Notes: generated by a model from the sequence alone, not told the origin. A stretch of DNA of 64,000 bases from Pseudooceanicola sp. HF7 (GCF_011806405.1 NZ_JAATOW010000002.1:1-64000), one strand, 5' to 3'. Positions 17,471 through 28,731 are shown, numbered from the stretch's first letter. A program made the numbers and translations.

Positions 17471-17638
17471 ATGGAGATCCTGATCGCCGTCCTGATTGTC
17501 CTTCTGTCCTGCCTTGGGCTGGCCCTGGGGCTGATGCTGCGCGGCAAGCCGCTTCAGACCAGTTGCGAAGGCGTGGCCTGCATCGGTGGCGGCCAATGCG
17601 CCGTCTGCCCGCGCCGTGCCAGGGCAGAGGAGGCGTAG
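17471..17638 (+). CDS. nqrM: NqrM, Cys-rich Nqr maturation protein
   Basis: 55 residues starting at the ATG at 17471. One membrane helix lies at about 4-22, followed by four Cys residues in a CxxxxC and CxxC pattern (residues 32, 37, 43 and 46). This is the DUF539/NqrM layout; NqrM is needed for iron delivery to the Nqr membrane centre. Position directly after apbE is typical. Short, but supported by context and cysteines. Confidence 0.88.
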   Translation: MEILIAVLIVLLSCLGLALGLMLRGKPLQTSCEGVACIGGGQCAVCPRRARAEEA

Positions 17639-17639
17639 G

Positions 17640-18032
17640 ATGCGTGACGGGACCATCGCGGATTTCATGCGCCGGGATTTCCTGAGCGTCACACCGGCCA
17701 CCCCGATGCGCGAGGCCGTCGCCCGTCTGGTGGAAACGCAAAGCTCTGTCGCGCCGGTGGTGGATGACGAAGGGCATCTGCTGGGGATCCTGTCCCAGAA
17801 GGATTGCTTCGCCGCCGCGCTCAACTCGGCCTATTACCAGCGCTGGAGCGACAGCGTGGCGCGCTACATGAGCGAAAACGTGGAGGTCATGGACAAGGCC
17901 CTGGACATCGTCTCTGCCGCGGAGAGATTCCAGGCCATGCCCTATCGAGCCTTCCCGGTCCTGAGCGAGGGAATCCTGGTGGGGATGCTCAGCCGTTCGG
18001 ACCTGCTGAAGGCCTTCCTGGACCTCGGTTAG
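17640..18032 (+). CDS. Stand-alone CBS-domain-pair protein
   Basis: 130 residues starting one base after the nqrM stop, so likely co-translated with the nqr operon. Two CBS motifs are visible: APVVDDEGHLLGILSQKD (about 38-55) and FPVLSEGILVGMLSRSDLL (about 105-123). CBS pairs commonly bind adenine nucleotides and sense energy state. No attached effector domain is present. Placement suggests regulation of the NADH-driven pump, which is inference. Its stop codon overlaps that of the convergent LysR gene. Confidence 0.8.
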   Translation: MRDGTIADFMRRDFLSVTPATPMREAVARLVETQSSVAPVVDDEGHLLGILSQKDCFAAALNSAYYQRWSDSVARYMSENVEVMDKALDIVSAAERFQAMPYRAFPVLSEGILVGMLSRSDLLKAFLDLG

Positions 18033-18937
18033 ACGACCTCTGGCACCATGTCGCGCAGGACGCGGCGCAGCATCTCGCGGACGCGGTTGGTGGCGGCAGA
18101 GGGGCTGCGGTCGCGGGGGGTGATGATCCGCACCTCTCTTGTGATGTCGGGGGCGGTCAGGGCGCGGGCGATGATGCGCCGGCCACGCAGGGCGGCGAAG
18201 GCATAGGTGGGCAGGATGGCCACGCCCGCGCCGCTTTCCACCAGGGCAAGGGCGGTGAAGATCTGGTGCACTTCCAGTTCCGGGCGCAGGGGCAGGCCGG
18301 CGCTTTGAAACCCGATGGCGGTCAGCAGGCGGATATTGCTTTCGCGCGTCAGCGTGACGATGCGTTCGGGCTGAAGGGCGGACCAGGGCACCTCAGCCTC
18401 GTGGCGGAAGCGGTGATCGGGGGGGACGAAGACCATGAGCCTGTCGCGCAGCACGGTCTGGTGCTCCACGCCCTCCAGCTCTTGTGCGAAACTGCCCACG
18501 CCCATATCGCAGCGCCCCTCGCGGACGCCGGCGACGATCTGGTCGGTGCCGGTGTCCTCCATCTGGACGCGCAGGTCGGGATGGGCCTGCCGCACCTGCT
18601 GCAGAAGCTCCGGCAGGACCGTGGCGGCGATCAGGGGCGGAGCAGCGATGCGCACCTGGCCCAGGCGCAGGGCTTCAAGATCGCGCATCCGTTCGACGGC
18701 GCGGTCGATGCCCTCAAGCCCCGGCAGGGCGCTTTGCGCGAACTGGCGTCCCGCCTCTGTCAGGTCGACCCGGCGGGTGGTGCGATCGAAAAGCCGGGCG
18801 CCAAGGGCGCTTTCCAGGTCGCGGATCATGTGGCTGACCCCGGCCTGGCTTGCCCCCAGCCGCTCCGCCGCGCGGGAGAAATTGCCAAGCTGGACGACGG
18901 CGCGGAAACACTCGATCTGGCGCAGGCTGGGTTTCAT
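18029..18937 (-). CDS. LysR-family transcriptional regulator
   Basis: 302 residues from the ATG at 18937. An in-frame ATG at 18991 lies inside a palindrome and is less likely. The N-terminal winged helix (FRAVVQLGNFSRAAERLGASQAGVSHMIRDLE, split here for reference as the residues 10-41 region) and an effector domain with ESGAGVAILPTYA are typical. It is divergent from the molybdenum-hydroxylase/haaO/liv operon, with a T-N11-A palindrome between them, so it probably controls that operon in response to an aromatic or pathway intermediate. Confidence 0.88.
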   Translation of the reverse strand: MKPSLRQIECFRAVVQLGNFSRAAERLGASQAGVSHMIRDLESALGARLFDRTTRRVDLTEAGRQFAQSALPGLEGIDRAVERMRDLEALRLGQVRIAAPPLIAATVLPELLQQVRQAHPDLRVQMEDTGTDQIVAGVREGRCDMGVGSFAQELEGVEHQTVLRDRLMVFVPPDHRFRHEAEVPWSALQPERIVTLTRESNIRLLTAIGFQSAGLPLRPELEVHQIFTALALVESGAGVAILPTYAFAALRGRRIIARALTAPDITREVRIITPRDRSPSAATNRVREMLRRVLRDMVPEVV

Positions 18938-18984
18938 CACACACTCATGAGCTATTCCTAATGAATTTATGACGTCTGAGTGGG

Positions 18985-18998
18985 TTTTCATATGAAAA
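18985..18998. promoter_or_regulatory. LysR-type operator candidate
   Basis: TTTTCATATGAAAA, a perfect 14-base palindrome that contains two T-N11-A matches, lies midway between the divergent lysR and hydroxylase genes (47 bases from one start, 43 from the other). This is the usual location of the LysR recognition site. Confidence 0.6.
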
Positions 18999-19041
18999 TA
19001 TCTTTGGCCTGATCGCGGGGACAGCCAGAGAGGCCCGCTGC

Positions 19042-21248
19042 GTGTTCGAAGGTGAGAAGAAGGACTGGATCGGCGCGGCGATGACGCGCCGCGAGGACCC
19101 GCCGCTTTTGCGCGGCGAGGGGCGCTTCGTGGCCGATCATACGCCGCCGGAGTGCCTGTTCCTTGAGTTCTTCCGCGCGCCCCAAGCCAGCGGGCGCATC
19201 ACGGCGCTGGAACTGGACGCCGCGCGCGAAACAGATGGCGTGTTCGCGGTCTTTGCCGCAGCGGACCTGGGCCTGTCGGGGCACTCCGCGGTGAACATGC
19301 TGATCCCGGGCGCGCGGGCGAAATCCTTTGATGTGCTGGCGGGCGAACAGGTGACGGCCCTGGGTCAGCCGGTGGTGGCCGTTGTCGCACAAAGCCCGGC
19401 CCAGGCCATGGACGGGGCAGAGGCGGTGTGGCTGGACCTTGAGGCAGAAGAGACGCTGGACCGCTCCGATGTGCCCACGGCGCAGTACCGGACCGGGGAT
19501 GCGGGCAAGGCGCTTTCCAAATCGGCGCTGCGCTGTGCCGTGCGGGTCGATCATGCCCGCGTCGCCCCCTTCGCGCTTGAGCCGCGCGCGGCCCTCGCGG
19601 AATGGGACGGAGAGCTGCTGCGGGTCCACCTGTCCACCCAGACCCCGTTCCGCGCGAAAGAGGATCTGGCGCGGATCCTCGGGCTGGAACCGGACCAGGT
19701 GCAGGTCATCGCGCCGGACGTGGGCGGAGCCTTCGGTGGCAAGGCCTCCATCTATCCTGAAGAGGTCGCGGTGGCTTTCGCGGCCAAGGTGCTTGGGCGG
19801 CCGGTGAAATGGGTGGCCAGCCGGTCAGAGGAGCTTCAGGCCGCCACCCATGGGCGCGGGGCCGCGACCGGGGCAGAGATCGGCCTGGACGGGGAGGGCC
19901 AGATCACGGCGCTGCGTGCCGATCTGGATTTCCCGCTGGGGGCCTGGACGCCCTATTCGGCCTATGCCCCGGCGCGCAACGCGGCGCGGATCCTGCCGGG
20001 GCCCTACCGCGTGGGGTCGGTGGATATTCAGCTTACGACCCGGTTTGAAAACCGCGCGCCCATGGGCATCTATCGTGGGGCCGGGCGGCCAGAGGCGGTG
20101 ATGCTGATGGAGCGCCTGATCGACAAGGCCGCGCGCCTGGCCGGCGTGGACCCGCTGGAGCTGCGTCGCCGCAACATGCTGAACGCCGGCGATTTTCCCT
20201 ATCAAAGCCCGACCGGCGAACTGATGGACCTGAGCGATCTGCCGGCCTTGCTGGACCGGCTGGAGCAGGAAAGCGGCTACGTGGAGTTGCGCCAGCGCCA
20301 GCAGGCGCGCCGCGCCGCGGGCGAGGTCTGCGGCCTTGGGTTGGCCCTTTACCTGGAGCCTTGTGGGCAGGGCTGGGAGACGGCGCGGCTAAGCCTTCTG
20401 CCCGACGGCCGCTTCCAGGCAGAGACGGGCGCCTCCGCGCAGGGGCAGGGCAGAGAGACGGCCTTTGCCCAGATCGTTGCGCAAGAGCTGGGTGTCACCC
20501 CGGACCAGGTCGCGGTGGCCGAAGGCGATACGGCCCGCCTGAATAACGGGCTGGGCGCGCTGGCCAGTCGCAGCACGGCCATCGGCGGCACCGCGATGAT
20601 GCGTGCCTCTGCCGGACTGGCGGCTTTGGCGCGGGCACGTCTGGCAAGCGCCCGAGGCGTGGCAGAGACGGAGATCCTGCAGGTCGACGGCGGTTTTGCC
20701 TGGGGCAACCGGCTATATACATGGGCCGAGATCGCCAGCGAGGGCACTCTGGTCGCGGAAGAGACCTATACCGCCCCGCAGGAGGCCTGGGCCTCTGGCG
20801 CTGTGTTGGCCGAAGTGACCATCGACCGGGACACCGGGGTGACCCGCACCGACCGGATCACCTGGGTGGATGACGCGGGGCGGGTGCTGAACCCGATGCT
20901 GCTGGAAGGGCAGATGATGGGCGGGCTGGCGCAGGGGATGGGTCATGCCTTCATGGAACGCATTGCCTATGACGCGGATGATCAGCTTCTGACCGGCTCC
21001 CTGATGGATTACGCGCTGCCCCGCGCCACCGACATGCCCGGCGCCGTGCACTTCCACAGCGCGCCAACCCGGTCGGGCGCCAATGAGCTGGGTGCCAAGG
21101 GCGTAGGAGAGGCCGGTTGCATCGCCGTGCCCCCGGCGCTGGCCAATGCGGTTCAGGATGCGCTCAGCCCCTTCACCGAGGATGATTTAGACTTTCCTTT
21201 GACTTCCGAAAAGATCTGGCGCGCCATGCAGGCGACCGAGGAGACCCC

Positions 21249-21252
<4 letters not shown>
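19042..21252 (+). CDS. Molybdenum hydroxylase large subunit, CoxL/xanthine dehydrogenase family, orphan
   Basis: 736 residues, GTG start. It has the aldehyde-oxidase a/b-hammerhead start (GEGRFVADH, residues about 29-37) and the molybdopterin-binding half: VGGAFGGK near 230, IYRGAGRPEAV near 345 (the AYRGAGR form II position, not the AYXCSFR loop of true CO dehydrogenase), and GAKGVGEAG near 695 with the catalytic Glu. Such enzymes hydroxylate N-heteroaromatics or aldehydes with water. The FAD (CoxM) and [2Fe-2S] (CoxS) subunits are absent: the next gene overlaps directly and encodes an aldolase. Electron acceptor subunits must be elsewhere or dispensable. Confidence 0.85.
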
Positions 21253-22767
<1,515 letters not shown>

Positions 22768-22865
22768 TTTTTCCCGTTAAACGGATCGGTGCCGCTAGAT
22801 CATGGCGTTGCCGCAATAAACAAGACTGATACACCAACAGAAAACATCAACGACAGGGAGTTAAC

Positions 22866-24017
22866 ATGAAACTGCATTCCATTCCCCTCGCGCTCGCAAT
22901 GTGCAGCCTGGGCGGTGTCGCGCTGGCACAGGATCCGGTCAAGGTGGGGGTGATCACCACGCTCTCCGGTCCGGCTGGCTACCTGGGCGCGGATGTCCGG
23001 GACGGGCTGGCGCTGGCGATCGAGAAGACCGGCGCCCCGGTCGAGCTTGTCGTGACCGATGACGGCCGTGACCCGGCCCATGCGCGCCAGATCGCGGAAG
23101 ACTACGTTTACGGAGAAGACATCAAGATCGTCACCGGGATCATCTTCTCCAACATCGCCGGGGCCACCGTTCCCGACGTGGTGGACGAGGGCGCGATCTA
23201 CATCAGCCCCAATGCCGCGCCTTCCACCATGGCGGGCGAAGGCTGCAACGAGAACTATTTCGTCACCTCCTGGCAGAACGATTCCCTGCACGAAGCCTCT
23301 GGCCTGGCGGCCAATGAGCTGGGTTACGAGACCGCCTATATCCTTGCGCCCAACTACCAGGCGGGCAAGGACGCGCTGACCGGCTTCAAGCGCACCTTCA
23401 AGGGCGAGGTCGTGGGCGAAGGCTACACCCAGCTCGACCAGACCGACTATTCGACCGAGATGGCGCAGATCCGTGCGGCGGATCCGGACGTGGTTTTCCA
23501 GTTCCACCCCGGCGGCCTGGGCATCGCCTTTGCTAAGCAGTACCAGCAGGCCGGCCTGCTGGAGAGTACGCCCATGGTCATGTCCGAACCCAATGCGGAT
23601 GGCGTGATCCTGAAGGCGCTCGGCGAGGCGGTCGTGGGGCTTTATGCCACCGGTCACTGGTCCCCGGACCTGGACAATGCCGCCAACAAGGACTTCCAGG
23701 CGGCCTGGGATGAAAAATACGGCGACCGTCCGATCACCTACTATGGCACCCAGGGCTACGACACCGGTCTGCTGATCGCCTCCGCACTGGAAAAGGCGGG
23801 CGGGGTCGAGGATATCGACGCCTTCCGTGACGCCCTGCGCGAGGCCGATTTCGACTCCGTCCGGGGGGATTTCGCCTTTGGCAAGAACCAGCACCCGGTT
23901 CAGGACTGGTACCTGGTCAAGGTCGAGATGGGCGAAACCGGCGTGCCGACCACGGTCGTGCAGTCCAAGCTGGTCGAGGATTATGGCGACGTCTACGCGG
24001 ACCAGTGCGAGATGTGA
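22866..24017 (+). CDS. Liv-type ABC transporter substrate-binding protein
   Basis: 383 residues with a signal peptide ending near ALAQ (residue 21). The mature start VKVGVITTLSGPAGYLG is typical of branched-chain amino acid/amide/aromatic binding proteins (type I periplasmic fold). It heads a five-gene importer set after a 98-base gap. Given the neighbouring haaO and hydroxylase genes, an aromatic carboxylate or amino-aromatic ligand is more likely than leucine; this is inference. Confidence 0.88.
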   Translation: MKLHSIPLALAMCSLGGVALAQDPVKVGVITTLSGPAGYLGADVRDGLALAIEKTGAPVELVVTDDGRDPAHARQIAEDYVYGEDIKIVTGIIFSNIAGATVPDVVDEGAIYISPNAAPSTMAGEGCNENYFVTSWQNDSLHEASGLAANELGYETAYILAPNYQAGKDALTGFKRTFKGEVVGEGYTQLDQTDYSTEMAQIRAADPDVVFQFHPGGLGIAFAKQYQQAGLLESTPMVMSEPNADGVILKALGEAVVGLYATGHWSPDLDNAANKDFQAAWDEKYGDRPITYYGTQGYDTGLLIASALEKAGGVEDIDAFRDALREADFDSVRGDFAFGKNQHPVQDWYLVKVEMGETGVPTTVVQSKLVEDYGDVYADQCEM

Positions 24018-24023
24018 GCCGTC

Positions 24024-24080
24024 GGGGCGGCCCGGGTGCCGCCCCATTCCGACATGACCCGGCCCGATCCTTCGGGCCGG
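24024..24080 (+). promoter_or_regulatory. Two intergenic hairpins between the binding-protein and permease genes
   Basis: Hairpin 1 has 8-base arms GGGGCGGC/GCCGCCCC (24024-24031, 24038-24045). Hairpin 2 has 9-base arms CCGGCCCGA/TCGGGCCGG (24059-24067, 24072-24080). There is no T-run, so they are more likely 3'-end stabilisers or partial attenuators than a full terminator. Such structures commonly give the binding protein a higher mRNA level than the permeases. Confidence 0.6.
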
Positions 24081-24103
24081 TTGCGCATGAATTGTGATCC
24101 TCG

Positions 24104-25018
24104 ATGACCCTGATTTTCGAACAACTTCTCAATGGCCTGCTTTACGGGGTCATGCTGTTCCTGCTGGCTGCCGGGCTGACCCTGATCTTCGGGATCATGG
24201 GCGTGATCAACCTGGCCCATGGCTCTCTCTACATGGTGGGGGCTTTTGTGGGGACCTGGGTGGCCAATGAAAGCGGCCACTTCTGGCTGGGGCTGCTGGC
24301 GGCGCTGCCCGCGGCGATGATTGCCGGGTTCATCGTGGAGCTGGTGGTGATGCGAAGGCTCTATTCGCGCGACCACCTGGACCAGGTGCTGGCCACCTTC
24401 GCGCTGATCCTGATCTTCAACGAGACGACGACGATCATCTTCGGGCGCCAGCCGATCTTTTCCCAGCTGCCCGATGCCCTTGCCACCCCGATCGAGATCC
24501 TGCCCGGATTGCCGTATCCGCCCTACCGGTTGCTGATCATCCTGGCCGGGTTGCTGGCCGCGCTTGGCCTTTACCTGCTGATCAACAAGACCCGGATCGG
24601 CATGCTGGTGCGCGCCGGATCGACCAGCCGGGAGATGGTGCGCGCGCTTGGCGTGGATATCCGGCTGCTTTACACCGCCGTCTTCGGCCTTGGCGCGCTG
24701 CTGGCGGGGCTTGCGGGCTTCATGACCGGTCCGGTGCTGGCGGTGCAGGTTGGCATGGGTGAACAGATCCTGCTGGCGACCTTCGTGGTCGTGGTGATCG
24801 GCGGCGTCGGCTCCATCAAGGGGGCCTTCATCGCCGGGATCGTGCTGGGCGTCGTAGATACCTGCCTGCGCGCCTTCCTGCCGGGGATGCTGGCGACCTT
24901 CATGCCGGGTCCGGAGGCGCACAGCCTTGGCATCGGCATCGCCTCCATGGGGATCTACCTGCTGATGGCCATCGTGCTGCTGTTCCGGCCCAAGGGCCTG
25001 TTTCCGGTGGGGGGCTGA
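24104..25018 (+). CDS. livH: Liv-type ABC transporter permease (LivH family)
   Basis: 304 residues, about eight membrane segments. It starts TLIFEQLLNGLLYGVMLFLL and carries the GLTLIFGIMGVINLAHG signature of LivH permeases. It pairs with the next gene, 3 bases downstream. Confidence 0.9.
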   Translation: MTLIFEQLLNGLLYGVMLFLLAAGLTLIFGIMGVINLAHGSLYMVGAFVGTWVANESGHFWLGLLAALPAAMIAGFIVELVVMRRLYSRDHLDQVLATFALILIFNETTTIIFGRQPIFSQLPDALATPIEILPGLPYPPYRLLIILAGLLAALGLYLLINKTRIGMLVRAGSTSREMVRALGVDIRLLYTAVFGLGALLAGLAGFMTGPVLAVQVGMGEQILLATFVVVVIGGVGSIKGAFIAGIVLGVVDTCLRAFLPGMLATFMPGPEAHSLGIGIASMGIYLLMAIVLLFRPKGLFPVGG

Positions 25019-25021
25019 GCC

Positions 25022-26005
25022 ATGTCGCGCACAGTTTCCATTGCCCTGGGCCTGGCCCTGGTCATCCTGGTGCTGGCCCTGGTCCCGCCCATCTCCCAGG
25101 CGCTTGGCGAGCGGTCCTTTCCCAGCCTGGTGGCCCGGATCATGATCTATGCCATCGCCGTCGCCAGCCTGAACCTGATCCTGGGCTATGGCGGAATGGT
25201 GTCCTTCGGCCACGCGGCCTTCTTCGGGATCGGCAATTACGTGGTGGGCATCCTGTATTATCACCATGCCGAGGGCGTGCCGCTCTGGGGGATCATCCCC
25301 GGTACGGACCAGCTTCTGATAACCCTGCCAGCAGCGGTGATCGTGGCCGGGATCGCGGCGCTGGCCATCGGCGCCATGGCGCTGCGCACCGGGGGCGTGC
25401 AGTTCATCATGATCACGCTGGCCTTCGCGCAGATGCTCTATTTCTTCTTCGTCTCCCTGCAGCAATACGGCGGCGATGACGGGATGATCATCCGCAAGTC
25501 CAACCAGCTGTTCGGGCTGAACCTGCGGGACAAGATGGTGATGTACTACGTCATCCTTGTGATCATGGTGCTGTTCTTCGCCGCGCTCTGGCGGGTGGTG
25601 AATTCCTCTTTCGGGGCGGTGCTGGCGGGCATCCGGCAGAACGAGCGGCGGATGACCGCGCTTGGCATCTCCACCTATCGCTACAAGCTATACGGCTTCG
25701 TGCTGGCGGGGATGGGGGCAGGGCTGGCCGGCGGGCTGATGGCGGTCTTCCTGCGCTTTGCCTCGCCTGACACTTTGCACTGGACCGAAAGCGGAGAGCT
25801 GATGATCATGGTTCTCATGGGCGGGGTCGGGACCTTCTTCGGGCCGGTGCTGGGGGCGGCGGCCTACCTGTTCCTTCAGACCTACCTTTCCGCCTGGACG
25901 GAGCACTGGCAGCTTGTCTTCGGGCTGATCCTGCTGGTGGTCGTCCTTGGCACGCGCGGCGGCCTTTCGGGACTGCTGTCCCGCCTGACGCGAGGCCGGT
26001 CATGA
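25022..26005 (+). CDS. livM: Liv-type ABC transporter permease (LivM family)
   Basis: 327 residues with about nine or ten hydrophobic segments. The LNLILGYGGMVSFGHAAFFG motif of LivM is at about residues 50-69, and the EAA-like RQNERRMTALGI loop contacts the ATPase. The stop overlaps the livG start by four bases. Confidence 0.9.
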   Translation: MSRTVSIALGLALVILVLALVPPISQALGERSFPSLVARIMIYAIAVASLNLILGYGGMVSFGHAAFFGIGNYVVGILYYHHAEGVPLWGIIPGTDQLLITLPAAVIVAGIAALAIGAMALRTGGVQFIMITLAFAQMLYFFFVSLQQYGGDDGMIIRKSNQLFGLNLRDKMVMYYVILVIMVLFFAALWRVVNSSFGAVLAGIRQNERRMTALGISTYRYKLYGFVLAGMGAGLAGGLMAVFLRFASPDTLHWTESGELMIMVLMGGVGTFFGPVLGAAAYLFLQTYLSAWTEHWQLVFGLILLVVVLGTRGGLSGLLSRLTRGRS

Positions 26006-26760
26006 GCAGCACGATCCTGTTTGTCGAAGGGCTGGTAAAGCGGTTCTCTGGTCTGGTCGCCACGGATGACGTGACCCTTGATCTGCGCGACGGGCTGATC
26101 CATGCGCTGATCGGGCCCAATGGCGCGGGCAAGTCCACGCTGATCAACCAGCTTTGCGGTGAGCTCGCGCCAGATGCGGGCCACATCACTCTGATGGGGC
26201 GAGACATCACCCATATGGCCGCCGCCGACCGGGTGCCGCTGGGGGTGGGGCGGACCTTCCAGGTGCCCTCCCTGCTGGATGACTTCACGGTACGCGAGAA
26301 CATCGGCCTGGCCGTTCAGGCGCATGGCGGGGGCAACTTCCGGATCTGGGATCGGGTGGCCGTGCGCCGCGCGATCTGGGAACGCGCCGATGCCTTGCTG
26401 GCGGACTCGCGCCTGAAGGAGCGGCGCGAGGCGCCGGTGGCGGACCTGTCCCACGGCGAACGCAAGCAGCTTGAGCTGCTGATCGCCCTGGCGGGAGAGC
26501 CGAAGATCCTGTTGCTGGATGAGCCGATGGCGGGTCTGGGGCCGGTCGAGAGCCAGGAAATGGTGGCCTTCCTGCTGGGTCTGCGCGGCAAGGTCACGAT
26601 CCTGCTGGTGGAACATGACATGGACGCGGTCTTTGCCCTGGCCGACGTGATCTCGGTCCTGGTCTACGGGCGGATCATCCTGACCGGCACCCCGGATGAG
26701 ATCCGCGACAGCGCCGAGGTCAGGGAGGCCTACCTGGGTGGAGAGGAGGAGTCATGCTGA
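26002..26760 (+). CDS. livG: Liv-type ABC transporter ATPase (LivG family)
   Basis: 252 residues. Walker A GPNGAGKST (about 37-45), signature LSHGERKQLEL, and Walker B ILLLDEPMAGL. It works as a heterodimer with the LivF-type ATPase encoded next, whose start lies 7 bases before this stop. Confidence 0.92.
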   Translation: MSSTILFVEGLVKRFSGLVATDDVTLDLRDGLIHALIGPNGAGKSTLINQLCGELAPDAGHITLMGRDITHMAAADRVPLGVGRTFQVPSLLDDFTVRENIGLAVQAHGGGNFRIWDRVAVRRAIWERADALLADSRLKERREAPVADLSHGERKQLELLIALAGEPKILLLDEPMAGLGPVESQEMVAFLLGLRGKVTILLVEHDMDAVFALADVISVLVYGRIILTGTPDEIRDSAEVREAYLGGEEESC

Positions 26761-27455
26761 ACGTGGAGAACCTTCAAGCCGCCTATGGCAAGAGCCAGGT
26801 TTTGTTCGACATCTCCCTGCGGGTCGAGGAGGGCGAACTGGTATCGCTGATGGGGCGCAACGGGATGGGCAAGACCACCACCATCCGCACCATCATGGGA
26901 CTGTTGGGACCACGGGGCGGAAGCGTCTCCATCGCCGGCGAACCGGTGACGGGCATGGCGCCGGAACGGGTCGCGCGCCTGGGTGTCGGTCTGGTGCCGG
27001 AGGGCCGGCAGGTCTTTCCCACGCTGACGGTGCGCGAGAACCTGGTCGCCACCGCGGCCAACAGGCTCAAGCGCGGGGACCCCTGGACCCTGGATCGCAT
27101 CTACGCGCTGTTTCCGCGGATGAAGGAACGCGCCGGGCAGGCCGCCGGGACGCTTTCGGGCGGGGAACAGCAGATGCTGGCCATCGGGCGCGCCTTGATG
27201 ACCAATCCGCGCCTGCTGATCCTGGACGAGGCGACAGAGGGGCTGGCCCCCGTGATCCGCCAGGAGATCTGGGAGGTCGTGGCGCAGCTTCGCGCAGAGG
27301 GGCAATCGATCCTGCTGATCGACAAGAACCTAGCCGTGCTCAAGCGCCTCGCGGACCGGCACTACATCATCGAGAAGGGGCGCACGGTCTGGTCAGGCGA
27401 CGGCAGCGCGCTGGATCGCGACCACGACACCGTGCGCGGCTACGTCGGGATCTGA
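26754..27455 (+). CDS. livF: Liv-type ABC transporter ATPase (LivF family)
   Basis: 233 residues. Walker A GRNGMGKTT (about 34-42), signature LSGGEQQMLAIGRAL, and Walker B LILDEATEGLAP. The G-R-N-G-x-G-K-T form and the EATEGLAP motif separate LivF from LivG. Confidence 0.92.
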   Translation: MLNVENLQAAYGKSQVLFDISLRVEEGELVSLMGRNGMGKTTTIRTIMGLLGPRGGSVSIAGEPVTGMAPERVARLGVGLVPEGRQVFPTLTVRENLVATAANRLKRGDPWTLDRIYALFPRMKERAGQAAGTLSGGEQQMLAIGRALMTNPRLLILDEATEGLAPVIRQEIWEVVAQLRAEGQSILLIDKNLAVLKRLADRHYIIEKGRTVWSGDGSALDRDHDTVRGYVGI

Positions 27456-27466
27456 AGGAAAGTGGA

Positions 27467-28348
27467 ATGAACGATATCGACCTGGTGGCAGAGGGGCACT
27501 GGCCCGCGGAACGCCTTGACGCCGATTACCAGCCACGCGGCACGGTCAGCGCAGAGCGTTTCACGGCAGAGATGGCCGCCTATCGCGCGGTCTCCGACCA
27601 GATGCGCGGGCCTTGGGGGCGCCGGTTAGACGTGGTCTATGACACGGCCAGCGGCCAGAGGCTGGACCTGTTCGGCCCCGAACGGATGGAGGCCTGCCCG
27701 GTTTTCGTCTTCCTCCACGGCGGCTACTGGCGCGCGCTGTCCAAGCGGGACTCGGCGATGATGGCCGGGATGCTGGCCATGCAGGGGATTGCCACTGCGG
27801 TGGTGGAGTATGACCTGGCCCCCTCTGTCAGCCTGGCAGAGATCACCCGACAGGTGCGCGCCGCCGTGGCCTTTCTCTGGAAGGAAGGCGGCCAGCTTGG
27901 GCTGGACTCGCATCGCATCCATGTCGGGGGCAGTTCTGCTGGCGGGCACCTGGCCGGCATGGTGCTGGCGGGCGGCTGGCAGACAGAGCTGTGGCTGCCG
28001 GAGGACGTGGTGAAATCAGGCCTGCCGATCAGCGGGTTGTTCGACCTTTCGCCGATCAGGGCCTCTGCCCCGCAGGAGTGGCTGTCCCTGACAGAGGCGG
28101 ACGTGGCGGCGCTAAGCCCGCTGCGCCACCTGCCGCAAGCCGGTCCGACCCTGACCCTAGCCTGGGCAGAGACGGACCCGGCGGGGTTCAAGCGCCAATC
28201 CGCAGCCTTTGCCGCCGCCTGGCGGGCCACGGGCGCGCAGGTCAGCTGCCTGGAAGTGCCCGGCCGCAACCATTTCGACATCCTGATGGAGCTCTGCGAT
28301 GCCGATACGCCGCTTTCCCGGGCGCTGCTGGGCATGATCCGGGGCTGA
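27467..28348 (+). CDS. Alpha/beta hydrolase, kynurenine formamidase-like (HGGYW type)
   Basis: 293 residues from the ATG at 27467. The oxyanion motif HGGYW (about 84-88), nucleophile elbow GGSSAGG (about 150-156) and C-terminal His in GRNHFD match animal- and bacterial-type arylformamidases of the hormone-sensitive-lipase class. It ends the plus-strand operon that includes haaO, supporting a role in the same catabolic route, for example N-formyl or amide hydrolysis. The exact substrate is not proven. Confidence 0.8.
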   Translation: MNDIDLVAEGHWPAERLDADYQPRGTVSAERFTAEMAAYRAVSDQMRGPWGRRLDVVYDTASGQRLDLFGPERMEACPVFVFLHGGYWRALSKRDSAMMAGMLAMQGIATAVVEYDLAPSVSLAEITRQVRAAVAFLWKEGGQLGLDSHRIHVGGSSAGGHLAGMVLAGGWQTELWLPEDVVKSGLPISGLFDLSPIRASAPQEWLSLTEADVAALSPLRHLPQAGPTLTLAWAETDPAGFKRQSAAFAAAWRATGAQVSCLEVPGRNHFDILMELCDADTPLSRALLGMIRG

Positions 28349-28350
28349 CC

Positions 28351-28731
28351 TCAGCCCTTGATGCGGGCGACGCCCGTGACCTCGATCAGCATGCCGGGGC
28401 CGACAAGCCCGGCGACGATCAGGGTCGCGCGGTTGGGATAGGGCGGTTGGAAGTAGCTTTCGTAGACCTTGTCCACTGCGGCCATATGCGCCCCGTCGGT
28501 GATGTAGATGGTGAGCTGCAGGAAATCGTCCATCGTTCCGCCGGCCGCCTCGACCGTCTTTCGAAAGTTCTGGAAGGTCAGGTGGGCCTGTGCCTCCACA
28601 TCCTCTTGCAGGATGCCGCCTTCGGGGGTCACCGCCGCATGGGTCGTGTACAGCATGTCCCCGTCCATGATCGCCCAGGAAAAGGGCTGGCCCGGTGTCG
28701 GCAGGCCGATGTCGAGTGCCGTCTTCGTCAT
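28351..28731 (-). CDS. RidA/YjgF family protein (possible 2-aminomuconate deaminase-like)
   Basis: 126 residues. The RidA fold is shown by GGTMDDFLQLTIYITD, the PNRATLIVAGLVGPGMLIEVTGVA C-terminal strand pair and the Arg that binds the carboxylate. RidA hydrolyses enamine/imine intermediates; the 2-aminomuconate deaminases of 3-hydroxyanthranilate catabolism belong to the same superfamily, so proximity to haaO is suggestive. It overlaps the upstream hydrolase by four bases (ATGA). Confidence 0.83.
   Translation of the reverse strand: MTKTALDIGLPTPGQPFSWAIMDGDMLYTTHAAVTPEGGILQEDVEAQAHLTFQNFRKTVEAAGGTMDDFLQLTIYITDGAHMAAVDKVYESYFQPPYPNRATLIVAGLVGPGMLIEVTGVARIKG

Noticed and set aside
11095-17638. 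rnf operon rather than nqr
   Set aside because: NqrA and NqrF (one [2Fe-2S] plus FAD module) and NqrM are present; RnfB-type polyferredoxin and RnfC are absent.
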